Of a stretch of 64,000 bases of DNA, positions 24,841 through 34,654 are shown in pieces. A model generated the notes under the pieces. The model was not told the origin of the DNA. It did no database searches and saw nothing but the letters and a program-made list of their open reading frames with translations. The position numbers were made by a program, and so were the translations under genes. Source of the DNA: Deltaproteobacteria bacterium. Lineage in GTDB: Bacteria > Myxococcota_A > Polyangia > GCA-2747355 > JADLHG01. The stretch is from NCBI GenBank assembly GCA_020848905.1, contig JADLHG010000069.1, positions 1 to 64,000 on the forward strand, read 5' to 3'. Position 1 is the first letter of the stretch. Each line of letters opens with the position of its first letter.

Positions 24841-24965
24841 GCGCCGGCGCGTCCTCCGGCCCCTCGATGGGGACCGAGGCCTTCCTACGATAGCTTCGGG
24901 AGTTCCGCGTTGCGCGACGGCGTCGCGTGGCTGGAACGGCGCTGCGCCGGCACCCGCAGAGGACC

Positions 24966-25997
24966 ATGCGCTTCATCGACGAAGTTACGATTCAGGTCCA
25001 GGCCGGCGACGGCGGCAAGGGTTGTGTGGCCTTCCGCCGGGAATCGCACGTGCCCAAGGGGGGGCCTTCGGGCGGCGACGGGGGGCGCGGCGGGGCGGTG
25101 GTGTTCGTCGCGGATCCAGGCATGAGCACCCTCCTGGATCTCAAGTACCAGAGAAGCTATCGCGCCGCCTCCGGCGAGCACGGCCAGGGGAGGGATCGTT
25201 TCGGACACGCCGGGGACGACCTCGTGGTGCGCGTGCCGTGCGGGACGCTGGTCTACGACCTCGCGGGGGGCGAACTGCTCGCCGACCTCGTGACCGCCGG
25301 GCAGACCTTCGTGGCGGCGCGTGGGGGGCGCGGTGGCCACGGCAACATGCACTACGCCACCTCCACCAACCAGGCCCCGAGGCGCGCGGACCCGGGCGAG
25401 CCGGGGGAGTGCCGCGAGCTGCGCCTTGAGCTCAAGCTGCTGGCCGAGGTGGGTCTCGTGGGTCTGCCGAACGCGGGCAAGTCGACGCTCATCTCGCGCG
25501 TGTCGGCGGCGCGACCGAAGGTCGCCGACTACCCCTTCACCACCCTCGTGCCGAACCTCGGGGTGGTGGGGCTCTCCGACGAGCGCTCGTTCGTGATGGC
25601 CGACATCCCCGGGCTCATCGAAGGCGCCAGCCAGGGGGCCGGCCTGGGCCATCGCTTCCTCAAGCACATCCACCGCACCCGCGTCGTGGTCTTTCTGCTC
25701 GACGACCGGCGCGCGCTTTACGGTGAGCCGGGCACGCCGCTCGATGATCTGGCCGTCTTGCGCGGGGAACTCTCGGCGCACGCCGAGGAGCTCGCCGCCC
25801 GTCCCGCGCTCGTGGTGCTGAACAAGGTCGATCTGCTCGCGCCCGAGCGCCGGGAGGAGCTGGCGCGTGACTTCTCCGCCGCCGGCGAGCGGGTCCACAC
25901 GCTTTCCGGGGTCACCGGAGAGGGTCTTCCAGCGCTCTTGGAGGCCATCTGGGCGCTGCTCGTAAAGGTGCGCTCGGAGGAGCCTCCCGCGTCCTAA
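24966..25997 (+). CDS. obgE: Obg-family GTPase ObgE/CgtA
   Basis: 343 residues. The Gly-rich Obg fold covers about 1-158 (FIDEVTIQVQAGDGGKG, GGPSGGDGGRGG). The GTPase domain shows GLPNAGKST (G1), DIPGLIEGA (G3), NKVDLL (G4) and a late SGVTGEGL (G5). There is no C-terminal OCT domain, as in many Gram-negative Obg proteins. Obg assists late 50S assembly and stress responses, matching its place after rplU and rpmA. The ATG at 24966 gives the family-typical first residues. Confidence 0.96.
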   Translation: MRFIDEVTIQVQAGDGGKGCVAFRRESHVPKGGPSGGDGGRGGAVVFVADPGMSTLLDLKYQRSYRAASGEHGQGRDRFGHAGDDLVVRVPCGTLVYDLAGGELLADLVTAGQTFVAARGGRGGHGNMHYATSTNQAPRRADPGEPGECRELRLELKLLAEVGLVGLPNAGKSTLISRVSAARPKVADYPFTTLVPNLGVVGLSDERSFVMADIPGLIEGASQGAGLGHRFLKHIHRTRVVVFLLDDRRALYGEPGTPLDDLAVLRGELSAHAEELAARPALVVLNKVDLLAPERREELARDFSAAGERVHTLSGVTGEGLPALLEAIWALLVKVRSEEPPAS

Positions 25998-26035
25998 CCT
26001 CCACAACTGACGCGTGAAATTGGCGAGCCCCTTCG

Positions 26036-26064
26036 TTGACACCCGGGGGGCGTTCTGGTATACC
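26036..26064 (+). promoter_or_regulatory. Sigma70-type promoter of the Glt-like operon
   Basis: A perfect TTGACA (26036-26041) is followed after 17 bases by TATACC (26059-26064). Transcription would start near 26071, about 150 bases before the first gene of the operon. Confidence 0.65.
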
Positions 26065-26219
26065 TGCCGCGTTCACAGCACCGCAGTATCGCGTCCCGCG
26101 GGGTGCGACTAGTTCCGCCTTGGACAGGTTGTCGTTGGAGAGCGCGAGCCGTTCCTCGTCAGCCTGGTGGGCGTCGGGTTGTCGTCTCAGTGCAACGCAC
26201 GTAGGCCGGAGGGTGCAGT

Positions 26220-26957
26220 ATGTTCAGACGATCTCTTCCCGTTGCAGCAGTAATCCTCGGCAGTCTGATTTGCGCTGGTCCTGGCTCCGCGCAGCCCGCG
26301 AAGGGGGGCGACAAGAGTAAGGACTCTCCGGCTGCTTCGGGGCAAGGTGGTGCTGCTGCCGCGCCCGCGGCCAGTGGCGGCGGATCCGCCGAGGCGGCGC
26401 CCGTCCCGCAGCCGTCGCCGACGAGCGGAACGCACGCGGTGCAGCTCAAAGCCCTCGAGCAGAAGGTGAACGAGCTCAAGGAGCGCATCTTCCGCTCCAA
26501 GGCCCGGCTGAACCTGCTCAAGGAGACCGTGCTCCACGGCGTCATCGCCGGCTCCCGCGCGGTGATCAAGCACAAGAACGAGATGGGGAGTTCCTTCCGG
26601 CTCGTGCGCCTGGTCTACGCCGTGGACGGAGCGCAGATCTTCTCCAAGGCCGACGACAGCGGCGGGCTCGACGGCCAGCGCGAGTTCGAGGTCTTCAACG
26701 GGAGCATCGTGCCCGGCAACCACACCATCTCGGTGCACATGGTCTTCCGTGGCCACGGCTACGGGATCTTTTCCTACCTCAAGGGCTACGTCTTCACGGC
26801 GAAGGCGAGCCACACCTTCACGGCCGCCGAGGGGCGTCAGCCCGTCCTCACTGTCAGGGCCTATGAGAAGGGCAACATGACGACCGAGCTGAAGGACCGC
26901 CCGGCCGTCAAGTTCGACACCAACCTCTACTCGGTGGGCAAAGGACAGGGCCAATGA
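26220..26957 (+). CDS. Exported coiled-coil/beta protein, myxobacterial type
   Basis: 245 residues. The signal peptide (AAVILGSLICAGPGSAQ) is followed by an Ala/Gly/Pro-rich stretch to about 70, a coiled coil (QLKALEQKVNELKERIFRSK, about 75-105) and a beta-rich domain containing VYAVDGAQIFSK, GSIVPGNHTISVHMVFRGHG and a late SHTFTA turn that recalls PEGA-like folds. I recall similar proteins being common in myxobacteria and sometimes mislabelled dihydrolipoamide acetyltransferase; no lipoyl or acetyltransferase feature is present. It opens the operon and overlaps the following TPR gene (ATGA). A periplasmic structural role is likely. Confidence 0.8.
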   Translation: MFRRSLPVAAVILGSLICAGPGSAQPAKGGDKSKDSPAASGQGGAAAAPAASGGGSAEAAPVPQPSPTSGTHAVQLKALEQKVNELKERIFRSKARLNLLKETVLHGVIAGSRAVIKHKNEMGSSFRLVRLVYAVDGAQIFSKADDSGGLDGQREFEVFNGSIVPGNHTISVHMVFRGHGYGIFSYLKGYVFTAKASHTFTAAEGRQPVLTVRAYEKGNMTTELKDRPAVKFDTNLYSVGKGQGQ

Positions 26958-29260
26958 GCAGGCGGCAAGGCTGGGGCCAGCGCCTGGGCCTTGGGGCCGT
27001 GGCGCTGGCGGTGGTGTGCGTCGCGTTTCCCGCCCTCGCCGGGCCGGGAAGCGACGTGCGAACCGAGGTCTCGGAGATCGAGCAGCAGACCCGCACGCTC
27101 AGCGTTCGGCACCGGACGCAGGCGGCCTCGAGCGAGCAGCTCGCCGAGCACCGGCTCGTCGACGCGCAGGTGCTCTACAACCTGCGCGACTACACGCGCG
27201 CCGCGATCATCCTGCTCGACTACGTGAACCGATTCAAGAACACGCGCGGCTATCCGGAGGCGGTGTTCTTCCTCGCGGATTCGCTCTACAACAAGCGGGA
27301 CTTCTTGAGCGCGCGGCGCTACTTCCAGCTCATCGTGAGCGAGGTGCGCGGCAAGTACTACCAGGAGGCGCTCCAGCGGCTCATCGAGCTCTCGCTGCGC
27401 ACGGGCGACACCGCGGAGGTGAACACCTACCTCTCGCTCCTCGGCAACATCCCGGCGGACCAGCTCAAGCCGTCCGTTCCCTACGTCAAGGGCAAGTTCT
27501 ACTACTTCAAGGGTGATCTGGACACGGCGGCCAGCGCTTTCCGCGCCATCTCGCAGGGGCACACGTACTATCACCACGCCCAGTACTTTCTCGGAGCCAT
27601 CTACGTGCGGCGCAAGGACCACGCCGGGGCGATGCGGGTCTACCAGGACCTCCTGCGCGTTCCGACGAAGAGCGGCGGCGACCAGCAGGTCCGGCAACTC
27701 ACCTACCTGGCGCTCGGACGCCTCCTCTACGAGAAGGGCAAGATCGCCGAGGCCATCGACCAGTACCAGCGCGTCGATCGACGGTCGAAGGAGTTCGACA
27801 CGGCCCTCTACGAGATCTGCTGGGCGTTCGTGAAGGCCGGCGAGTTTCAGAAGGCCAGTCGCGCGCTCGATCTCCTCATGCTCGCGCACCCGGACAGCCC
27901 GTTCATCCCTGAGGTGCGGGTGCTCCAGGGGAACCTGCTCATCCGCCTCAAAGAGTGGGGGAAGGCGACCGATCTCTTCTCCAAGACCCGGGAGCAATTC
28001 CACCCCGCGCAGGCGCGCATGGCCGGCCTCCTCGCGACGCACAAGGATCCGAACGTCTTCTTCGACGCCCTGCTCGCGCGCAACACGGGTGAGATGTCGA
28101 TCACGATCCAGGTGCCCGAGCTCGCGCTCAACTGGGTCAAGGAGCTTCCGAACGTCGGTCGCGCCCTGGGCGTGGTCACCGACGTGCGCGAGATGCAGGG
28201 GAGCGTCAGCGAGTCGAAGGAGCTGATCGAGCGGCTGGAGCGCGCGATCAATTCTCCGGCGCGGATCAAGATCTTTCCCGAGTTCGCGTCGGCGCGCACG
28301 AGCTCTCTCGAGCTCGAGAACCGCGTTGCGCACGCCCGTCGGCGCATTCTGGCCGAGGAGCGGCGCCTCATCGAGCCCGTGGCGACGGGGACGGAGCGGG
28401 ATCAGCTCGCGTCGCTCTACGGCAAGCGGGCCACGCTCGAGCGGCTGATCGAGAAGCTGCCCGTGGACGCGGCCGGCATCTCCTCGCGCGAGCAGACCAA
28501 GATCGGCCAGCTCGTGCTGCTCGACCGGCAGATCTCCGAGCTCCAGGTGATGGTGCAGAGTCTCCGCGCACAGCTCGTCGCGTCGGAGAAGTACGTGCGC
28601 GACACCGCGAAGTCGGCGAAGGCCGACGCGCGCGAGAGTTTCCGCAAGGAGACGGACGAGGTTCGGTCGATCATCGCCGGACTGCAGGCCGAGGTCGAGG
28701 AGCTTCGCAAGGCGGTCTCCGACGCCAAGGACGCCTCGGGGGTCGGCGGCCCCGAGGAGGTCGCCGAGCGGCAGCTCCGGGCGAAGTACAAGGAAGTGGT
28801 GGCGGCGGAGCACCAGTTCTACGCGGCGCTGCGGCCGCGGCTCGGCGGGGCGCAGGGGGGCGAGTTCGACGGCCTCGCGGGGCTGCTGCAGCGCTGCGCG
28901 AGCGTCGAGGTCACCGTCGATAGTTTCAACCAGCGACTGGATCAGGGCGTCGAGCAGAAGCTCACGCACGTCCGCGCGGTGATCAAGGAGGAGCGGGACC
29001 TCCTCGAGAAGTACAACGTGGAGGTCGCCGAGTACAAGTCGCAGAGCGACCAGGTCGCGGGGGCAGTGGCCTACGACGGCTTTCGCGACATCGCAAAGCG
29101 GTTCTACGAGATCGTCGTGAGGGCCGACGTGGGTATCATCGATGTGGCCTGGGCGCTCAAGGACGCCAAGAGCAAAGAGCTCTCGCGGCTGGCCCGGCAG
29201 CAGAAGATGGACCTCAAGGTTCTGGACGACGAGTTCCGGGAAGTCCTCAAAGAGGACTGA
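26954..29260 (+). CDS. Periplasmic TPR and coiled-coil protein
   Basis: 768 residues with a signal peptide ending near PALAG. Residues about 55-350 carry tetratricopeptide-like repeats (for example YNLRDYTRAAIILLDYVNRF, YFKGDLDTAASAFRAIS). Residues about 390-760 are mainly long helices with coiled-coil character, rich in Glu, Arg and Lys. It starts within the stop of the preceding gene. Position in the operon and protein type fit a scaffold of the Glt-like envelope complex, though I cannot match it to one named Glt protein. Confidence 0.78.
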   Translation: MSRRQGWGQRLGLGAVALAVVCVAFPALAGPGSDVRTEVSEIEQQTRTLSVRHRTQAASSEQLAEHRLVDAQVLYNLRDYTRAAIILLDYVNRFKNTRGYPEAVFFLADSLYNKRDFLSARRYFQLIVSEVRGKYYQEALQRLIELSLRTGDTAEVNTYLSLLGNIPADQLKPSVPYVKGKFYYFKGDLDTAASAFRAISQGHTYYHHAQYFLGAIYVRRKDHAGAMRVYQDLLRVPTKSGGDQQVRQLTYLALGRLLYEKGKIAEAIDQYQRVDRRSKEFDTALYEICWAFVKAGEFQKASRALDLLMLAHPDSPFIPEVRVLQGNLLIRLKEWGKATDLFSKTREQFHPAQARMAGLLATHKDPNVFFDALLARNTGEMSITIQVPELALNWVKELPNVGRALGVVTDVREMQGSVSESKELIERLERAINSPARIKIFPEFASARTSSLELENRVAHARRRILAEERRLIEPVATGTERDQLASLYGKRATLERLIEKLPVDAAGISSREQTKIGQLVLLDRQISELQVMVQSLRAQLVASEKYVRDTAKSAKADARESFRKETDEVRSIIAGLQAEVEELRKAVSDAKDASGVGGPEEVAERQLRAKYKEVVAAEHQFYAALRPRLGGAQGGEFDGLAGLLQRCASVEVTVDSFNQRLDQGVEQKLTHVRAVIKEERDLLEKYNVEVAEYKSQSDQVAGAVAYDGFRDIAKRFYEIVVRADVGIIDVAWALKDAKSKELSRLARQQKMDLKVLDDEFREVLKED

Positions 29261-29351
29261 CCGAGCACCGAATGACGTTGGACGCGGCTCGAACACGGTC
29301 GCTTGGCTGCAGACTAGGGCTCAGTGGTGGTGAGGCCTGCGCGAGGAAGGC

Positions 29352-32300
29352 ATGATGTCTAGACTCCCAAGGTTCGTCGTGCCGACGACGTTGCTTCTCG
29401 TGGGAACGGTCGCGCAAGCGGCTCCCGCGCCGTCGAAGCCAGCGCCCGCGGCGCCGTCCGCTCGGGCGGTGGCAGAGCCGGCTCCGGCCCGTCCCTACTC
29501 GCCGGAGGAGCTGAAGGCGCTCCAGGAGGCGATCCAGGACACGGATCGCTTCAAGAAGGCGGCAGACAGCTACCGTGCGACCGTCAACAACATGGTCCGG
29601 CGGGCCTACGACCTGCGGCGCAAGACCCTCCTCGGCTCCTTCGACGTCAAGATCCGGCGCGAGGAGTCGGAGGAGAGGACCCGTCGCGTCGCGGCGATCA
29701 CGCTCTTCGAGGACTTCCTACGCCGCTACCCGCACGACCGGCGCTGGACGCCGGACGTGCTCTTCCGGCTCGCGGAGCTCTACTTCGAGAAGTCGAGCGA
29801 CGAATACCTCATGGCGACGGAGCAGCACGAAAAGGACCTCCGCGCCTTCGAGAAGGGGCAGCGGGCCGTGGCGCCCACGCCGCCCAAGCAAAGCTACCAG
29901 CAGACCATCGACCTCTATCGCCGCCTGATTCGCGAGTTCCCGTCGTACCGGCTCGTGGACGGCGCGTACTACCTGCTCGGCTTCTGCTTGTCCGAGATGG
30001 GGGAGACGCAGCCGGGGAACCAGGCCTTTCTCTCGCTCGTCTGCTCGAACCGCCACAAGCCCCCGCTGAGCGACGAGAAGCCGGCGCCGCCGGAGCCCGA
30101 GCCGGTGGAGACCAAGGGCAAGGGGAAGGGGAAGAAGAAGCCGCTCGTGACGGCGACGATCTCGACGAAGCCGGCGTTCCTCACCACGGCCTACAACGAC
30201 TGCACGCCGCTCCGTGGGCAGAGCAAGTTCACGCCGGAGTCGTGGATTCGCATCGGCGAGTACCACTTCGACGAGAATCAACTCGGCTCGGCGATCGCGG
30301 CCTACCGGCGGGTGCTCGACCTCGGTCCGAAGGACAACGCCTACTACGACGAGGCGCTCTACAAGCTGGCCTGGACCTATTACCGGGCCGACCGCTTCCC
30401 CGAGGCGATCAAACACTTCGACATGCTGATGGCCTACGCCGACAAGGAGCAGGAGCGTACGGGCAAGCTGGGCTCGGACATGCGGCCGGAGTCGCTCCAG
30501 TACCTCGGCGTGAGCTTCGCGGAAGAGGACTGGGACGGCGACACGGCCCCCGACGCGGAGACGGGGCTGTCGCGCATCGACAAGTTCTACGCCGGTCGCG
30601 ACGCGGAGAAGCACGTATTCGAGGTGTATCGCCGGCTGGCGGACATCTACTTCGACACCACGCGCTACGACGATGCGATCAAGGTTTACAAGGTCACGCT
30701 GAAGCGCTGGCCCTATCACGGCGACAACCCGGACATCCAGGACAAGGTGATCCTGGCGATGGAACGGCTCCGGCGGTTCGACGAGGCGATCAAGGAGCGC
30801 GAGGAGTTCACGCGCCTCTTCGGCAAGGGGACCGAATGGGAGCGTCGCAACCGGAACAACCCGAAGGCGTTGCGCAAGGCCCGCGAGTACGACGAGCAGG
30901 CGCTGATCCAGGCGGCCGTCTTTCACCACAAGGCGGGTCAGGAGTTGAAGAAGCGCGGCCTCGCCATGTCGGACGGCAAGCTCCTGCAGCAGGCCGCGAC
31001 CGAGTACGAGCTCGCGGCGCGCGCCTACCAGCGCTACCTGGAGCGCTTCCCCGACACGAAGAACAGCTACGAGATCCGCTACTCGTACGCGAGCTGTCTC
31101 TACTACTCGCAGAAGTTCCTCGAGGCGGGTGCGGCCTTTGCGGCGGTGCGGGACTCGAACCTCGACAACCGCTACCAGGAAGAGGCGGCGTTCTCGGCCA
31201 CGAAGGCCTACGAGGAGTTCATCAACCAGCAGGTGCGCGAGAAGAAGCTGCCGGACCCGCCGCTGCCGAAGACGGATCCGCCCCCGGCGTCCCTCGCCAA
31301 GATCGAGCTTCCCGAGCCCTACAAGAAGTGGCAGGAGTCGCTCGACGCCTACGCCCGCGTGCTTCCTGCCTCGGCCCGCACCCCGCGGCTGGTCTACAAG
31401 GCGGCCGAGGTGGCGTACCGCTTCATGCACTTCGACGACGCGCGCCGGCGCTTCGGCGACATCTACCAGAAGTACTGCAAGGACCCGATGGCCATCACGG
31501 CGGGGCAGGCGGTGCTCGTGATGTACCAGCTCGAGAAGAACCTGAACAAGATGGAGGAGTGGGCCACCAAGCTCAAGGCCGCCAAGTGCGGCGGCGAGAA
31601 GGGCTCGAGCGTCGCGGCGGGTGCCGCCCAGCTCCTCGAGGGCATCAAGTTCAGGCGCGCCGAGGATCTGATGAAGGCCAAGCAGTGGGACAAGGCGGCC
31701 AAGGCCTACCTCGACCTCGTCAACGCCAATCCGAAGAGCGAAGACGCCGACAAGGCGCTCAACAACGCGGCGGTGTGCTTCGAGAACTCGAAGCGGTTCG
31801 AGTCGGCGACGAAGATCTACGAGCGTATCTGGCGCGACTACCCGAATAGCCCCCAGGCTCACGAGGCGCTCTGGCGCTCCGCGCTCAATTACCAGCGCTT
31901 CTTCAACTTCAAGCAGGCGGTGACCAACTACCTGATCCTGTCGGACAGCCCGCGCTTCTCGAGCTCGAGCCACCGGACGGACGCGATCTACAACGCTGCC
32001 ACCATCCTCGAGAACGACCAGGACTACGCGCGCTCGGCGCAGCTCTTCTTGCGCTACGCGAGCGTGATCGGCAAGCCCAAGGAGGCGGCGGAGGCCACCT
32101 TCCGGGCGGGCAAGATCTACGAGAAGATGAACGACTTCAACTCCATGCTGAAGATCTACCGCGACTTCCCGCGCACGCACGGTACGGCGCCCGGGCAGGG
32201 AGCGCACGCCGTGGAGGCTACCTTCCGCATCGCCGCGTCGGCGCAGAAGCGGCGCGATCTGAACACGGCGCGGAAATTCTACCGGCAGACGCTCTCGGAG

Positions 32301-32852
32301 TTCAGCGCGCGTGGTCAAGCGCCGGGCTCCGACGCGGCGGGCTTCGCGGCGCAGGCTGCGTTCGAGCTGGCCGAGGAACGCCTCCGCGGATTCCTGGGAA
32401 CGAAGATCAAGGGCGCCTTGAACACGTTGAAGGCGCAGGAGAACAAGATGGCCAAGCAGGCCGTCGGGCTCAAGAACGAGTACGAGCGCATCTGGACCTA
32501 CAAGTTCGCGCGCTGGACGCTCGCCGCCATGTACCGGGCGGGGGGGATTTACGAGCACTTCGCGCGTACTCTGGCCGAGGGGTACCGTTCGGCGCCGATC
32601 CCGCCGCAGGTGAAGCGACTGGGTCAGGAGGCTCTCGATCTGTACCAGTCGCAGCTGGACCAGAAACTGGACGAGGCCGTGCGCCCCTACGAGGAGACGG
32701 CCAAGAAGAACTACGAGGTGTGCGTCACCAAGTCGAGAGAGTTCGGCGTCTCGAACGAGTACACCGAAGAAGCGCTCAAGCGTCTCAATGCCTTCGACCC
32801 GACGGGCTTCCCGCTCTTGAAGAAGCCGAGGATCGAAGTGGTGATCGAGTAG
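29352..32852 (+). CDS. Large periplasmic TPR protein, GltD/AgmU-like
   Basis: 1166 residues with a signal peptide (VVPTTLLLVGTVAQAAP). Many TPR-like units run through the protein, such as SAIAAYRRVLDLGPKDNAYY, FPEAIKHFDMLMAYA, RYDDAIKVYKVTLKRWP and WDKAAKAYLDLVNANPKSED. A Lys/Gly/Pro-rich insert lies near 240-262. The size and repeat content resemble GltD (AgmU, about 1200 residues) of Myxococcus xanthus, and the next three genes follow the gltE-gltF-gltG order. ATG 29355 is slightly better spaced from GAGGA than ATG 29352. GltD sits in the periplasm of the gliding machinery; function here is by analogy. Confidence 0.72.
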   Translation: MMSRLPRFVVPTTLLLVGTVAQAAPAPSKPAPAAPSARAVAEPAPARPYSPEELKALQEAIQDTDRFKKAADSYRATVNNMVRRAYDLRRKTLLGSFDVKIRREESEERTRRVAAITLFEDFLRRYPHDRRWTPDVLFRLAELYFEKSSDEYLMATEQHEKDLRAFEKGQRAVAPTPPKQSYQQTIDLYRRLIREFPSYRLVDGAYYLLGFCLSEMGETQPGNQAFLSLVCSNRHKPPLSDEKPAPPEPEPVETKGKGKGKKKPLVTATISTKPAFLTTAYNDCTPLRGQSKFTPESWIRIGEYHFDENQLGSAIAAYRRVLDLGPKDNAYYDEALYKLAWTYYRADRFPEAIKHFDMLMAYADKEQERTGKLGSDMRPESLQYLGVSFAEEDWDGDTAPDAETGLSRIDKFYAGRDAEKHVFEVYRRLADIYFDTTRYDDAIKVYKVTLKRWPYHGDNPDIQDKVILAMERLRRFDEAIKEREEFTRLFGKGTEWERRNRNNPKALRKAREYDEQALIQAAVFHHKAGQELKKRGLAMSDGKLLQQAATEYELAARAYQRYLERFPDTKNSYEIRYSYASCLYYSQKFLEAGAAFAAVRDSNLDNRYQEEAAFSATKAYEEFINQQVREKKLPDPPLPKTDPPPASLAKIELPEPYKKWQESLDAYARVLPASARTPRLVYKAAEVAYRFMHFDDARRRFGDIYQKYCKDPMAITAGQAVLVMYQLEKNLNKMEEWATKLKAAKCGGEKGSSVAAGAAQLLEGIKFRRAEDLMKAKQWDKAAKAYLDLVNANPKSEDADKALNNAAVCFENSKRFESATKIYERIWRDYPNSPQAHEALWRSALNYQRFFNFKQAVTNYLILSDSPRFSSSSHRTDAIYNAATILENDQDYARSAQLFLRYASVIGKPKEAAEATFRAGKIYEKMNDFNSMLKIYRDFPRTHGTAPGQGAHAVEATFRIAASAQKRRDLNTARKFYRQTLSEFSARGQAPGSDAAGFAAQAAFELAEERLRGFLGTKIKGALNTLKAQENKMAKQAVGLKNEYERIWTYKFARWTLAAMYRAGGIYEHFARTLAEGYRSAPIPPQVKRLGQEALDLYQSQLDQKLDEAVRPYEETAKKNYEVCVTKSREFGVSNEYTEEALKRLNAFDPTGFPLLKKPRIEVVIE

Positions 32853-32875
32853 GGAAGGGGCCCAAGGAGAACGGC

Positions 32876-33988
32876 ATGTCCAGAAAGACGATCGGCGGGC
32901 TCCTCGGTGTAGCTTGCATGCTCGGTCTCGCGAGCTGCGGCACGCCGGAGCAAGAGACGACCCCGAAGAAGGCCGTGAACGAGGCGAAGGCGAGCAAGCC
33001 CAAGGGCGAGCCCGCGAAGGTGGGCGAAGCGCCCAGAAAGGAAGAGGCTCCCGCCGCTCCTCCGACGGAGGAATCGACGGAGCCGGTGCAGGAGCAGGAC
33101 AACGAGCCCCCTCCGACGGGGATGGTGAGCACGGCCTCCGACATGGTTCGCCGGGGACAGTACGAGCAGGCCGTCACCCAGTGCCGCGCGGCGCTGCGCC
33201 GGAAGGAGAAGTACGTGCCGGCGATGGTGGTGATGGCGCGCGCGTACTACCAGCTCGGCAAGTACGAGTTCGCCGAGTCGGTGTGCGACATCGCCCTCAA
33301 CATCGACGGAACGACCGGCGAGTGTCACAACCTGAAGGGCTTCATCGCGCTCAAGCAGAACAGCGAGACCGAGGCGCTCAAGCACTTCGAGAAGGCCACG
33401 CAAGTCAAGCCGGGCTACGGTCCGGCGTGGCTGAACTTGGGGGCGCAGTACGTCCGCGTGAAGAACTACACCTCGGCGGTCACCGCGCTCGAGAAGGCGG
33501 TCGAGCTGATGCCGAGTCGCGCCGAGGCCCACTTGAACCTCGGCAGCGCGTATCGCGGAGACAACAAGCTGGTCAAGGCCCAGCAGTCGTATCAGCAGGC
33601 GCTGCGACTGAAGCCCGGCTATCCGGACGTCTACTTCAACCTGGGGATCCTCTTTCTCGATGCGAAGGAGTTCCCCGGGATGACGCGCATGCAGGCGCTG
33701 GACGCGGCGGTGCAGCACTTCACGCGCTACAAGAGCGTGGCGGCCTTCCGGGCCAAGGACGACCCGGTGGACGACTACGTGACGGAGGCGCAGAAGGCGG
33801 CGGAGCGCGAGAAGAAGCGGCTCGAGCGCGAGGCGCAGCAGAAGGCGCGCGACGCGGCGAAGAAGCCGGCGAAGGAAGACAAGAAGGCCGCCAAGGAAGA
33901 GAAGAAGCCTGCGGCGGGGGCGCCGAAGCCGGCACCCGCGACGAAGAAGCCGAGCACCGATACGGGAAAGAAGCCCGCGGGGAAGTAG
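32876..33988 (+). CDS. TPR lipoprotein, GltE/AglT-like
   Basis: 370 residues. The lipobox is LASC (Cys 21), followed by a charged linker to about 80 (KPKGEPAKVGEAPRKEE). Five or so TPR units cover about 85-280 (YEQAVTQCRAALRRKEKYVP, SETEALKHFEKATQVKPGYG, KLVKAQQSYQQALRLKPGYP). The C-terminal 70 residues are Lys/Ala/Glu-rich and end in repeated KKPA-type motifs. AAGGAGA precedes the ATG by five bases. The lipoprotein TPR form and position match GltE (AglT), an outer-membrane-associated component of the Glt complex. Confidence 0.72.
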   Translation: MSRKTIGGLLGVACMLGLASCGTPEQETTPKKAVNEAKASKPKGEPAKVGEAPRKEEAPAAPPTEESTEPVQEQDNEPPPTGMVSTASDMVRRGQYEQAVTQCRAALRRKEKYVPAMVVMARAYYQLGKYEFAESVCDIALNIDGTTGECHNLKGFIALKQNSETEALKHFEKATQVKPGYGPAWLNLGAQYVRVKNYTSAVTALEKAVELMPSRAEAHLNLGSAYRGDNKLVKAQQSYQQALRLKPGYPDVYFNLGILFLDAKEFPGMTRMQALDAAVQHFTRYKSVAAFRAKDDPVDDYVTEAQKAAEREKKRLEREAQQKARDAAKKPAKEDKKAAKEEKKPAAGAPKPAPATKKPSTDTGKKPAGK

Positions 33989-34013
33989 CACCCGCGGTGA
34001 GGAGGCATAGGGT

Positions 34014-34385
34014 ATGCGCAAGGGGCCATTGATCATCGCGCTCGGAACGTTGCTCGGACTCGGCGGCGCGGCGTCAGCCCAGGGGCGCGCGGAGGACCGG
34101 GCTGCCGCGGCGAAGAAGGCGGCCGCGGACCGCGAGAAAGCCAAGGACGCGGCCAAGGCGGCCAAGACCACCGGGAATGAAGAGGCGCCGGGGGTGAAAG
34201 TCGAGCGTGGCGCGGGTGGCAAGAAGGTCTACCGCATCACGACGGGCTTCGTGATCGAGGGGCGCATCCAGAAGCCGAACGCCTTCTACGTGCTCGAGCG
34301 CTCGCAGATCAACTACGACTGGGCGCAGCTCAAGCAGGACTTCGTGCCTCGGATCGTGGATGCCGTTCGCGGCAGCCCATTCTAG
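34014..34385 (+). CDS. Small exported protein, GltF-like
   Basis: 123 residues. A signal peptide (LIIALGTLLGLGGAASAQG) is followed by an Ala/Lys/Asp-rich charged helix to about 55 and a compact C-terminal domain containing YRITTGFVIEGRIQKPNAFY, LERSQINYDW and a closing DFVPRIVDAV. GAGGAGG lies eight bases before the ATG. It sits between the GltE-like and GltG-like genes exactly where the small gltF gene lies in Myxococcus xanthus. The C-terminal motif looks well conserved, suggesting a binding surface within the complex. Confidence 0.68.
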   Translation: MRKGPLIIALGTLLGLGGAASAQGRAEDRAAAAKKAAADREKAKDAAKAAKTTGNEEAPGVKVERGAGGKKVYRITTGFVIEGRIQKPNAFYVLERSQINYDWAQLKQDFVPRIVDAVRGSPF

Positions 34386-34654
34386 CCCTTCCCGGCTGCG
34401 ACGGGCCGGCTCGCGGCCAGGGCGCCCAGCGCACTCTTCCGGGAACAAACCGCGAAGCCCGGCCTCTGATGAGAGAGACAGGACGCCGTAGGTTGGGTGT
34501 CGCGGCGCGTGGGCAGGGCTCGGGATGGCCGCCACCGCCGCGGGCAGGGATGCTAGAGTAGGGGCCCGAGCCGTCGGGCGTGCGATGAGAAGAAATGGCT
34601 CGCTGGGCCTCGAGCGACTAACCTGATCGCTCTCGCCCGAGAAGGACTACCGCG

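Noticed and set aside
26220-26957. Dihydrolipoamide acetyltransferase label
   Set aside because: The Ala/Pro-rich linker can mislead searches, but no lipoyl or catalytic domain is present and the protein is exported.
29718-32558. 946-codon minus-strand open frame opposite the GltD-like gene
   Set aside because: Its Leu/Arg/Val-rich translation has no recognisable domain, and the plus-strand TPR protein with signal peptide is clearly the coding frame.
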